NCBI GenBank assembly: GCA_030747785.1
Contig: JASLKC010000051.1
Span: 1-40,002 of the forward strand
DNA length: 40,002 nt
Direction: 5' to 3'
From: Candidatus Poseidoniaceae archaeon
GTDB taxonomy: Archaea; Thermoplasmatota; Poseidoniia; Poseidoniales; Poseidoniaceae
Positions 8,453 to 15,900 of the stretch are shown here, piece by piece. The notes under the pieces are model-generated. The model worked only from the letters and a program-made list of their open reading frames with translations. It was not told where the DNA came from and did not search any database. Numbering within the stretch: the first letter of the stretch is position 1; every line of letters begins with the position of its first letter. Both the position numbers and the translations under genes were made by a program.

Positions 8453-10038
8453 CAGATTACGTTCAGAACGGGCTTCTGATCGAGAGACAAGAATGTCATC
8501 GTTGCCCACCAGGCAACAACATCGAAACTTTCGACGAGATTTTGTTCTCCAGTTGCATTATTGGTCTCCATGTATGATTCCATTTGACTCAAGCGGTCAC
8601 AATCACGGTGGTAACAAGGATATCCATCAACAACTCCATTCCACCCCATGGTGATAGTTCCAAGGTTTTCTTGGAATGGCTCGTGATCACTTCTAGCTGT
8701 AGGCGACTCATAGATGGCAACGGTGTCAGTATATTGGTCGGTCCACATCGCCGCCTCTCCATCCTCGCTCCACGCAGCCCATCCACGCTCTATTTCATAT
8801 TCGAGCCCAAGTTGACCTGCGCCAACCCATTCAGCGAGCTCATACATTTCTTTCTGGTCGATTACATCAGGGTCTACTTCAGGGCCGATATAGCATGATA
8901 GAACCCAATCTCCAGGCCAGTTAATTCCCATCATATCGAGATTGACATAATTAGTAACAGTTACATCCATCGTAGCGACTTCTTGTGTCCACGACGATGA
9001 GCCCCACAACCCTTCTTCTTCACTACTCCAAAGACAGAATACCATTGTACGCCTTGTCTCGACCTTAGATAGGGATTCAGCGGTTTCAAGAATCATCGAA
9101 GAGCCAGCAGTATTGTCGTAAGCACCAGTTCTTGTACCGTATCCTGGAACAGATGGCCCGGGAGTATATGCGGCGGGAGGAGCGATATCGAAGTGGGCGC
9201 CGAATACTAACCACTCATCGGGAACTTGACTTCCAGTCTTGTATCCGCAAATATTGACTGCCCACAATGTGCCGGCTTGGAAACGGTGAACGGTCACATC
9301 AAGGCCATAGCCTTCAAGCACGCCTGAAAAGAAAGTAATCGCATCTTCATATGCAGGGTTGCCATTACCAATCCAGCGGTCGAGATACCCTTTTGCCCCA
9401 TCTGCTGGATCAAGAGGGTCGGGGGTTTCATCGGTAATCATTGCAATCCATTCGTAGACGGCACGGCCATCTACCCATCCCTCAGAATGAGCTTGCCCTT
9501 GATTTTCCTCCAGAGTAGAATCAACACGGCGCTCCATCGAAATCTGAATAGGAACTCGACGATCAACTTCGCTATTGCTAGTATTTGTCCATGGCAACAA
9601 ACCATCGTCGAGGTTTGTTGTACGATATACGCCACCTTCGTGAGGGGCACCTCTAGCCATCCAAGTTGACCAAGACTCATTGGCGGCACGAATTGGGAAT
9701 GCAGATTCCCCAGCAGGAGCAATGTAAAGAGTAGCCAAATCTAATCGAGCAGAAGGAAGAATCAGGAACCCGACTTCTTCACCCTTATCTACATCGATAA
9801 TTGTGCCATTTTGCACATACTCTGTGACCGGGTCCTTGACAAAGTGAGGGACATAGAGGACCAAATCTTTTGTTGAAGTGAACTCAACCCACTGCCAATC
9901 ACCGGCAGCCCAAGCGTCAGGACTGACGGTCAAATCCGAATCTGAGACAGTAAGATCAGCCGCGTCTTCCCCAAAACACCCGGAGAGAGACCCCATCGCC
10001 ATGACGAATACCATCGTCAGCGCTCTGAGTGCGTCCAT
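8452..10038 (-). CDS. M28 family metallopeptidase lipoprotein (paralogue B)
   Basis: Paralogue of the downstream M28 lipoprotein, with the same architecture: lipobox Cys at residue 21 (SLSGCFGEDA), a beta-rich N-terminal region, then the M28 zinc centre. Ligand motifs are GAHFD, AYDNTAGSS, WSSEEEG, NLDMMG and SDHEPF. Shared motifs such as NPAYED, and a Cys-Tyr-His-x2-Cys near the C-terminus, indicate duplication. The ATG at 10038 is preferred to an in-frame TTG at 10056. At 528 aa it is about 50 residues shorter than paralogue A, mainly in loops around the metal site, which suggests a different peptide preference. It should act outside the membrane in peptide scavenging. Confidence 0.93.
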   Translation of the reverse strand: MDALRALTMVFVMAMGSLSGCFGEDAADLTVSDSDLTVSPDAWAAGDWQWVEFTSTKDLVLYVPHFVKDPVTEYVQNGTIIDVDKGEEVGFLILPSARLDLATLYIAPAGESAFPIRAANESWSTWMARGAPHEGGVYRTTNLDDGLLPWTNTSNSEVDRRVPIQISMERRVDSTLEENQGQAHSEGWVDGRAVYEWIAMITDETPDPLDPADGAKGYLDRWIGNGNPAYEDAITFFSGVLEGYGLDVTVHRFQAGTLWAVNICGYKTGSQVPDEWLVFGAHFDIAPPAAYTPGPSVPGYGTRTGAYDNTAGSSMILETAESLSKVETRRTMVFCLWSSEEEGLWGSSSWTQEVATMDVTVTNYVNLDMMGINWPGDWVLSCYIGPEVDPDVIDQKEMYELAEWVGAGQLGLEYEIERGWAAWSEDGEAAMWTDQYTDTVAIYESPTARSDHEPFQENLGTITMGWNGVVDGYPCYHRDCDRLSQMESYMETNNATGEQNLVESFDVVAWWATMTFLSLDQKPVLNVI

Positions 10039-10139
10039 GCCCTGCCGACCCACCAACCCTTGTTGAATCTATTCGGTGCAAGCGCCTACCGTTGTGCGGA
10101 ACACATTTTCCACATTCAGGACAAGAATTAAACCAACAT

Positions 10140-10160
10140 CATCGGCCCATCTGGCTGATG
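10140..10160 (+). promoter_or_regulatory. Hairpin that includes the DDAH-like gene start codon
   Basis: CATCGGCC (10140-10147) and GGCTGATG (10153-10160) pair over eight positions with one G-T wobble and a CATCT loop. The ATG at 10158-10160 is entirely inside the 3' arm, so folding would block initiation. The pairing is seen; the function is inferred. Confidence 0.4.
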
Positions 10161-10967
10161 GCGACCGTTAGGTTGGATCAGAAGGGGCGGGCATTAGTCC
10201 GAGCAGTACCCGATTCTTATGCCAATGCCCTTGCCAGTTATTTTGGCGCAGGGCCAACAAATGTTGCATTGGCTAGGTCCCAACACACAGCCTATGTTAG
10301 CGCTCTCGAATCTAATGGTGTTGAAGTAACAATTCTTCCAGCCGACAACGCACATCCTGATTGCATATTTGTTGAAGACCAAGCGGTTGTAATCGATGGA
10401 CATGTTCTACTTCCTGTTCCTGGCGCTGAATCACGCCGCGGTGAACAACCGCCAATTGCTGACTTTTTAGCACAGAAACTCGCAGGCCATCAGATTTGCA
10501 AGATGGAACCTCCAGCGATGATGGATGGAGGAGACATTCTTCGATTAGGAGACATTATTTTCGTTGGACGCTCTACGCGAACAAATGATGCAGGAATTGG
10601 CGAACTGAAGGATCTTCTCGACCATCTTGGACACGAATTAAGAATCGTGGACATCCCTCCACATGCTCTTCACCTGACTAGTATTGCTTCCACCCCCTGC
10701 GATCAGATTATTCTCGCCCCTGAAGGATACTTGAGCCCCGAATCCTTTGGTGAAATGCCAGAGGGTTGTGAAGTTGTGATGATGCCCAAAGAAGAGGTAT
10801 ATGGTTGCAATACAATCGGCCTTCCTGGACGCAAAGTTCTCGTCGCAGATGGTTATCCAACAGTGGCCAAAACCCTCGAGGAAAGAGGCTTTGAAACCAT
10901 CCTTCTCGATATGAGTGAAATCAGAGCAGCAGACGGCTCACCGACCTGCTGTTCCATCTTCTTTTGA
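10158..10967 (+). CDS. DDAH-like amidinohydrolase (pentein superfamily)
   Basis: Resembles dimethylarginine dimethylaminohydrolase, which hydrolyses methylated arginines to citrulline and an amine; arginine deiminase-like enzymes share the fold. Visible pentein features are FVEDQAVV near 71-78, MDGGDIL at 122-128, HLTS with the catalytic His at about 172, and a C-terminal SPTCCSIFF with the nucleophilic Cys at 264 or 265. At 269 aa it matches DDAH length. The ATG at 10158 is chosen; the longer reading from 10029 overlaps the divergent M28 gene. The substrate is uncertain, since methylarginine in such an archaeon would need protein arginine methylation or environmental supply. Confidence 0.88.
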   Translation: MATVRLDQKGRALVRAVPDSYANALASYFGAGPTNVALARSQHTAYVSALESNGVEVTILPADNAHPDCIFVEDQAVVIDGHVLLPVPGAESRRGEQPPIADFLAQKLAGHQICKMEPPAMMDGGDILRLGDIIFVGRSTRTNDAGIGELKDLLDHLGHELRIVDIPPHALHLTSIASTPCDQIILAPEGYLSPESFGEMPEGCEVVMMPKEEVYGCNTIGLPGRKVLVADGYPTVAKTLEERGFETILLDMSEIRAADGSPTCCSIFF

Positions 10968-10980
10968 GCCCTACGAGTTG

Positions 10981-10990
10981 TTGATATACG
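10981..10990 (+). promoter_or_regulatory. Candidate box A (TATA) for tRNA-Leu
   Basis: TTGATATACG lies 23-32 nt upstream of the first base of the tRNA, the normal distance for an archaeal TATA box driving a tRNA. Confidence 0.45.
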
Positions 10991-11012
10991 CGTGGAATGT
11001 GGCAAACTCGCT

Positions 11013-11096
11013 GCAGGGGTTGCCAAGCTTGGTCAACGGCGCTGGGATGAGGTCCCAGTCCTCAATGGTTCGCAGGTTCAAATCCTGCCCTCTGCA
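11013..11096 (+). tRNA. tRNA-Leu (anticodon GAG)
   Basis: The acceptor stem GCAGGGG (11013-11019) pairs with CCTCTGC (11089-11095), with discriminator A at 11096. The anticodon stem CTGGG/CCCAG encloses the loop ATGAGGT, with anticodon GAG at 11049-11051 reading CUC and CUU leucine codons. A class II variable arm of about 13 nt precedes the T arm GCAGG-TTCAAAT-CCTGC. CCA is not fully encoded (the next bases are CCT). No intron is visible. Confidence 0.95.
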
Positions 11097-11118
11097 CCTC
11101 TGAAGGCCATTACAAAGG

Positions 11119-12822
11119 CTAGTCACGGCGACCAATCATTGCAGCGCCTATGAGTGAAAGCACACTAAGCAGGGCTGTGAAGCCCGGCAGTTCTTGCAAT
11201 GGGTTCTCATCACTGTAAGCATCAGCAGAGGTTGAGTGTAGGCGAAGGTGTGTCCAGTCTACACTTGTGTTGCCATCAATCATGATTGTATCTCCATTGG
11301 TCAGTGTTCCACTTGAATCTGAATCTCCATAGCTCAAATATACTGCCGCAGTTGTATCATCATGCGCTTCAGGTTCTCCAAGGCTATACATGGTGCTATT
11401 GTCTTCATCACAAGTGAGTGTTGTGTCGCCCATGTCGTCAGTTTCTTCGACGCAATTTGCGAGCACAATGCTGTAGTCCTCAAATGAACCTGCAAAGGCA
11501 AATTCTGCATCCGAAGTAACCGTAAATGTTCGGTTGACCGAGCCTTCTTCCTGCTCCTCTACCCCCTCATCAGAGTTATCACCGCAGTCGTCCCAACCAT
11601 CGTTGACATCACTCATCGGAATCTCATCACCATTGTCACAGACAAAGATTTCCGGTTCCGACCACTCTGTGCCATTGGCCGAGTGCTCGTAATCCGCACT
11701 CTGACCCTTGTCGTCAGTGCAGTGCCAGTCTACGTCGTGGTTTTCGCAGTAGTACCACATACTATCCCAGTCTTCATCCTCTTCAGAATACTTGCACTTA
11801 CACCAGGTATCCTCTGAAATCCATTCACAATATCCACCATCATAATCAGTCCAATCGTGAATATTTTCGTCAGATCCATCCGAACAGTCAGCAAAACCAT
11901 CATTTTCCCAATCTGCTGGGATTTCTTCTCCATCGCCACAAATGAATACAGAATCCGTATCTTCTGCATCTGCTTCTTCAAGTGTGAATGGCAATGCTTC
12001 GTATCCAAGTGTTGTATCAATCATGAGTAGTGCAGCCACTTCTTCACCAGAGAGAATTTCAACGCCCATACTTTCATTGCCTGTGTCATAGGAATAGGAT
12101 GTCATCACCCATGTTCCATCGGCATTCATTGAGAAACCCATCTCAATATCTTGTGCATCAACCATGTAGGTTACCGTGAGTCCACCATCTAAGGGGTCAT
12201 ATGCATGTGCGGTCGGCATTGGACACTCTACACAACCGTCCCACGCGCCCAACATGGTCACCATGTCTGCAGCGCCAGGCATGTCCATCTCACCTGAAGA
12301 CTGTTCCTCAGTTTCTTCAGCGCCAGCAGCAACCACATCTTCCATTGACATGGCAGAGCTCATTAAGAACGATTGGTCCATGTAAGTGGCCTGAATGAGG
12401 GTGCCTCCATCATCACTGCTTGTAATGGTCCATGCCTGTGAAATTGTCATACCCATACTACTGATGGTGATATCTGATCCACTGTAAACCGTGTTTTCAT
12501 TTTCAGCCGTGGTTGCAACAACAGTGTATGCGCCCATGTCCATGTCTTCATCGACTCCAGCCATGGTAATCTTGATGCCCATATCGGCCGGGGGTTCATC
12601 CGCATCCATTAGAGTAGAGAAATCATCGATTGCCGCACCCATCATTTCCTGACTCATACACGTCGAGTCCGATGTGTCGTCTTCAACGTAGTTGAGTGCA
12701 GCTGGGTCGTTACATCCCGGGGTCATTTCATCGATTGTGCCCTCAACTGTTTCAGTCAATCCTTCTATGCATCCTGCCAAAAGAAAACAAGCAGTCATCA
12801 GTAGTACCAGTGCTTTACGCAT
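11119..12822 (-). CDS. Acidic surface lipoprotein with LDLa-like motifs and PGF-CTERM-like anchor
   Basis: Secreted, probably cell-surface protein of 567 aa. A signal peptide ends at a lipobox Cys at residue 18 (LLAGCIEG). Soon after comes GCNDPAALNY, ending DSTC, a short Cys-framed motif seen in marine secreted proteins. Two motifs near residues 291-320 and 392-420 have the pattern C-x2-G-x2-IP, DG-x2-DC-x-D-x-SDE, matching the calcium-binding half of LDL-receptor class A modules. A Cys-rich stretch lies between them. The C-terminus has LPGF, then a hydrophobic segment and a GRRD tail, resembling archaeal PGF-CTERM signals processed by archaeosortase. Having both a lipobox and a C-terminal anchor is odd. 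The ligand is unknown. Confidence 0.85.
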   Translation of the reverse strand: MRKALVLLMTACFLLAGCIEGLTETVEGTIDEMTPGCNDPAALNYVEDDTSDSTCMSQEMMGAAIDDFSTLMDADEPPADMGIKITMAGVDEDMDMGAYTVVATTAENENTVYSGSDITISSMGMTISQAWTITSSDDGGTLIQATYMDQSFLMSSAMSMEDVVAAGAEETEEQSSGEMDMPGAADMVTMLGAWDGCVECPMPTAHAYDPLDGGLTVTYMVDAQDIEMGFSMNADGTWVMTSYSYDTGNESMGVEILSGEEVAALLMIDTTLGYEALPFTLEEADAEDTDSVFICGDGEEIPADWENDGFADCSDGSDENIHDWTDYDGGYCEWISEDTWCKCKYSEEDEDWDSMWYYCENHDVDWHCTDDKGQSADYEHSANGTEWSEPEIFVCDNGDEIPMSDVNDGWDDCGDNSDEGVEEQEEGSVNRTFTVTSDAEFAFAGSFEDYSIVLANCVEETDDMGDTTLTCDEDNSTMYSLGEPEAHDDTTAAVYLSYGDSDSSGTLTNGDTIMIDGNTSVDWTHLRLHSTSADAYSDENPLQELPGFTALLSVLSLIGAAMIGRRD

Positions 12823-12865
12823 GAAGTTGGGTTTTGCTGACAGTAGATAAATGCGGCCCCCGCCG

Positions 12866-12873
12866 ATTAAATA
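12866..12873 (-). promoter_or_regulatory. TATA box of the LDLa-like lipoprotein gene
   Basis: ATTAAATA on the plus strand reads TATTTAAT on the minus strand, about 45 nt before the ATG at 12822. This is consistent with a short leader. Confidence 0.45.
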
Positions 12874-12913
12874 GGCATCTCACAGTAGATGCTTGAAGTC
12901 ACGGCGGTATCTT

Positions 12914-12925
12914 TATGATATCATA
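12914..12925 (+). promoter_or_regulatory. 12-bp perfect palindrome at the SPFH operon promoter
   Basis: TATGATATCATA is a perfect palindrome about 28 nt before the SPFH ATG, overlapping a TATA-like stretch (TTTATGATAT at 12912-12921). A related half-site, TGATAGCATA, follows at 12927-12936. A ribbon-helix-helix protein encoded third in the operon is a natural candidate to bind it. The palindrome is seen; autoregulation is inferred. Confidence 0.45.
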
Positions 12926-12952
12926 GTGATAGCATAACATGGAGAGAGAAGA

Positions 12953-13903
12953 ATGCAAGCACCACAGCCCCCGGAAATACTAATCAAAGCCGAAACTAGT
13001 TCGGACGAAATTATGTTTAAAGACCACGATAAAGCCACCCTTAACGGCTTCGTTGGAATTCTTATTCACATCATTGGAGTACCGTGCCTTACCCTTCTTT
13101 GCTTTACACTATATGCGCTAGGCGGCTTCGGGGTTGCTTTAGCAAGTTTGATTCAACTTGCTCTCTCTGCCCTTTGGTTTGTTCAATGGAATAGCTACCT
13201 AATCATCAACCCTAACGAGGCGCAAGCCCTGCAATTTTTCGGAAAGTATTCAGGAACGGTTCAGAAAGAAGGTTTCCACTTTCTCATCAACCCCCTCTAC
13301 CATAAGGAGAAGATTTCGTTCAGAATTCGAAATTTCGAATCGGCAAAACTCAAGGTCAATGACGTAAATGCAAACCCAATCGAAATTGCAGCAGTCGTTG
13401 TTTGGAAAGTAGTTGATGCTGCTGAAGCATTATTCGAAGTCGATAACTACCACGGCTATGTCCAAATTCAAAGCGAAGCAGCATTGCGAGCAATGGCTAC
13501 CAAGTATCCATACGATATTATTGAAGACAAAGATGTTGGGGGAGTTGCACTTTCAAGCCACCAAGAAGTCATTGCGCAAGAATTGCAATCATCTGTCGAG
13601 GCACGCTTGAAGCGCGCAGGAATTCAAGTCCTTGAAGCGCGCATCAGCCACCTTGCATACTCCCAAGAGATCGCCCAGGCCATGCTTAGGCGCCAGCAAG
13701 CAAGCGCAGTCGTTGCAGCACGCAGCGAGATTGTCAAAGGAGCAGTAGGCATGGTGGAATTGGCCCTTGAACAACTCAGTGACAAGAACATCATCGAACT
13801 CGATGAAGATAAAAAGGCCTCAATGGTAAGTAACCTCCTTGTTGTTCTTTGCTCTGAAACCGACACTACACCTGTGGTTAATACAGGGACACTGTATCAG
13901 TGA
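12953..13903 (+). CDS. SPFH / band 7 domain membrane protein
   Basis: Stomatin/prohibitin-type membrane scaffold protein of 316 aa. Two hydrophobic segments near residues 31-70 precede the SPFH domain. The domain begins with [18 protein letters not shown] and continues through a core with VVVWKV and a typical [20 protein letters not shown] segment, then a helical region rich in Ala and Gln ([13 protein letters not shown]). The ATG at 12953 has GGAGAG about 8 nt upstream. It is followed, with short gaps, by a two-segment membrane protein and a ribbon-helix-helix protein, the same order seen for SPFH genes in many bacteria. The precise role is unknown; membrane organisation or stress response is likely for the family. 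Confidence 0.9.
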   Translation: MQAPQPPEILIKAETSSDEIMFKDHDKATLNGFVGILIHIIGVPCLTLLCFTLYALGGFGVALASLIQLALSALWFVQWNSYLIINPNEAQALQFFGKYSGTVQKEGFHFLINPLYHKEKISFRIRNFESAKLKVNDVNANPIEIAAVVVWKVVDAAEALFEVDNYHGYVQIQSEAALRAMATKYPYDIIEDKDVGGVALSSHQEVIAQELQSSVEARLKRAGIQVLEARISHLAYSQEIAQAMLRRQQASAVVAARSEIVKGAVGMVELALEQLSDKNIIELDEDKKASMVSNLLVVLCSETDTTPVVNTGTLYQ

Positions 13904-13912
13904 GGCAAAGAC

Positions 13913-14128
13913 GTGGAAGAAATAGCAGTGCTCATCTTGAGGAGCGCAATCGCAATTCTTTTGCTGCTTTATACAGGGTTCTGTTGGGTAAAGCAAGGAG
14001 TACATGTCCGAGGTAAAGGCTGGAAAACCAGGGAAGAAGCTCCCAAAACATTCTGGTTTAGCATCGTTTTGTACATTCTGCTCGGCGCATATATGCTAGT
14101 GGGAAATTTTCTGTTACAGGGGAGATAA
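13913..14128 (+). CDS. Small two-segment membrane protein in the SPFH operon
   Basis: A 71-aa protein starting at GTG, 9 nt after the SPFH stop, with GAGG upstream. Two hydrophobic helices (about residues 4-25 and 47-68) are joined by a basic loop (VRGKGWKTREEAPK). No family is recognised. Its position between the SPFH gene and the ribbon-helix-helix gene suggests it works with the SPFH protein in the membrane. Confidence 0.75.
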   Translation: MEEIAVLILRSAIAILLLLYTGFCWVKQGVHVRGKGWKTREEAPKTFWFSIVLYILLGAYMLVGNFLLQGR

Positions 14129-14130
14129 GA

Positions 14131-14274
14131 ATGGGGAAAAAGAAAATACTCCTACGAATGGACCCCGAACTCCATGAAATCATACGACGGATGGCAGAGA
14201 ATGATTTCCGTTCAGTAAATGGGCAAATTGAATTTCTTTTGAAGAAAGCAATCCGTGAACAAAGGGGCGAATAG
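14131..14274 (+). CDS. Arc-like ribbon-helix-helix DNA-binding protein
   Basis: A 47-aa protein encoded 2 nt after the preceding stop, with GGAGAT upstream of its ATG. The N-terminal strand KKILLRMDPELHEIIRRMA and the following helix, ending SVNGQIEFLLKKAI, match the Arc/MetJ ribbon-helix-helix fold, which dimerises and inserts a beta-ribbon into the DNA major groove. It is the third gene of the SPFH operon and may bind the palindrome at 12914-12925. Small size and basic character fit an operon-specific regulator. An antisense open frame across this region is spurious. Confidence 0.85.
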   Translation: MGKKKILLRMDPELHEIIRRMAENDFRSVNGQIEFLLKKAIREQRGE

Positions 14275-14402
14275 AAACACTCTGAAGGTTACGAGCGCCT
14301 TGGCGTTGGTACCTTTCCGATTGATGGAACACATGTCTTGTGATGTAAAATAATGAAACCGCCGCAGGATTCATCACTACATCGCTTCACTCAGGGGTTA
14401 GG

Positions 14403-15422
14403 ATGAGAGTGCATGCAGTGGTTCTAACCATCCTCGTGATGGCCGCCTCGCTATCGGGGTGCCTTAGTTCTGAAGGGGATTCAAACCACTCTGTAAATGA
14501 GGCCGAAGAATCGCCTCTTCATATCAACCATATCCAAGTAAAAGGCACCCATAATTCGTATCACGTAAAGCCAAATGGCCCAACGGTTAGAGCTTATGAT
14601 TACAGCCACGAACCATTGGATGTTCAGGCTGAAGAATTCGATGTGAGACAATTCGAAATCGATGTTTGGTGGAGTCCAGGTCAACAGATGCGAGTTTACC
14701 ATAATCAGTACGACCGTGGAACAACTTGCCAAGTATTACGCGAGTGTCTCGACACCCTTCTAGCATGGTCAGACTCCAATCCCTCACACGTACCATTGAT
14801 GATTTGGATCGAGCCAAAAGAATGGACATGGACAGCTGCAGATACTACTACTGTAATGGAGGCTCAAAACATGTTAGAGGATGTTGAAGAACAAATCAAT
14901 CTCGCCTGGCCCCTTGAGAAAATAATCATTCCAGATAATGTGCGGGGGGAACATTCCGACCTTTCTACTGCCGTTACTACCACTGGCTGGCCATTATTGG
15001 ACGAGTCGCGCGGTAAGGCGATCTTCATCTTACTTGGAGGGGGAGACGTTAGGGATGAGTACCATTCTCAACACCCTAATCTCGAGGGGGCAACGATGTT
15101 TACAATGTCTTCAGAAGGAACCCCTGAAGCTGCAATTTTCTCAGACACCAATCCGGTTGGTAATGCTGAGAGGATTCGTGAATTAGTGGAGTCAGGATAT
15201 ATTGTTAGGAGCCGGGCAGACGATGCCGAAGATGGCGAGGCTGACAATAATGAAACCGAAAGGAGAGATGCAGCATTTTCTGTAGGGGCGCACTCGATTT
15301 CGACTGATTACCCAGCCCAAGTTGATGGAATCGAGTATTGGGTAGACCACCCAGTGAGTTGCAATCCAATTACTGCGCCACCAGATTGTTCAATTGAACG
15401 AATTATCGGCACATCCTCTTAA
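14403..15422 (+). CDS. PI-PLC-like (calcium-dependent phosphodiesterase) lipoprotein
   Basis: Secreted lipoprotein with Cys at residue 20 (SLSGCLSS). The mature part resembles the calcium-dependent phosphatidylinositol-specific phospholipase C family. KGTHNSYHV carries the first catalytic His, FEIDVWW a metal-binding Glu/Asp, and RVYHNQYD a second His. CLDTLLAWSDSNPSHVPL and IEPKEW are further family segments. At 339 aa it fits a single TIM-barrel domain. It would cleave glycerophosphodiester or similar lipid head groups outside the cell; the true substrate is not shown by the sequence. The ATG at 14403 follows a GGGGTTAGG stretch. It stands alone, with an unknown gene downstream. Confidence 0.85.
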   Translation: MRVHAVVLTILVMAASLSGCLSSEGDSNHSVNEAEESPLHINHIQVKGTHNSYHVKPNGPTVRAYDYSHEPLDVQAEEFDVRQFEIDVWWSPGQQMRVYHNQYDRGTTCQVLRECLDTLLAWSDSNPSHVPLMIWIEPKEWTWTAADTTTVMEAQNMLEDVEEQINLAWPLEKIIIPDNVRGEHSDLSTAVTTTGWPLLDESRGKAIFILLGGGDVRDEYHSQHPNLEGATMFTMSSEGTPEAAIFSDTNPVGNAERIRELVESGYIVRSRADDAEDGEADNNETERRDAAFSVGAHSISTDYPAQVDGIEYWVDHPVSCNPITAPPDCSIERIIGTSS

Positions 15423-15462
15423 TTGACCATCGGGCTTGAAATCAGAACGGCCTTCCCCGTCC

Positions 15463-15849
15463 ATGGACCAGTCTGATGACAAACCCCAGTTCACCATGAC
15501 AAGGCTCCGTATCGTCACTGTAGAACCAGAAATGAACGAGAACCAGATGGCCCTGCACCAAACACTCGGGGGGCTTTGCGCCTTCCTTACCAGCGCAGAC
15601 CTTGCAAATTTTCTTTTTACCGAAATGTTCCGAGAATTATCCGGAGAAGGAAATCCCTGGGCGATATACGAAGTTGGCGTTTATCTTGACCATACAAAAA
15701 CTGTTGAAATTATCCCGGTGCACGATGGAATTACGATTGCAGATCCACAAATGAGTGGAACAATTCCAGAGCATATCCAAATTGTTCGCGAAGAAGTGAG
15801 AATGGCAGAATTAATCCAGATATGGCACGATGGCGTCATGAATGGCTGA
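15463..15849 (+). CDS. Uncharacterised acidic protein
   Basis: A 128-aa protein with no recognised family, no signal peptide and no membrane segment. It has a short strand (TRLRIVTVEPE), a helical hydrophobic stretch (LGGLCAFLTSADLANFLF) and a second half of alternating strands and acidic helices. The ATG at 15463 is chosen; a TTG at 15436 and an ATG at 15496 are alternatives. It ends 51 nt before aceE on the same strand and may be co-transcribed with it. Confidence 0.7.
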   Translation: MDQSDDKPQFTMTRLRIVTVEPEMNENQMALHQTLGGLCAFLTSADLANFLFTEMFRELSGEGNPWAIYEVGVYLDHTKTVEIIPVHDGITIADPQMSGTIPEHIQIVREEVRMAELIQIWHDGVMNG

Positions 15850-15900
15850 AGCGATTCCTTGAAATGGGGACTCAGTTCCCATCGCGTCAGGAGGGGTGGG

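Noticed and set aside
14180-14377. 65-codon minus-strand frame
   Set aside because: It is antisense to the 47-aa ribbon-helix-helix gene, which has a Shine-Dalgarno, operon position and a recognisable fold.
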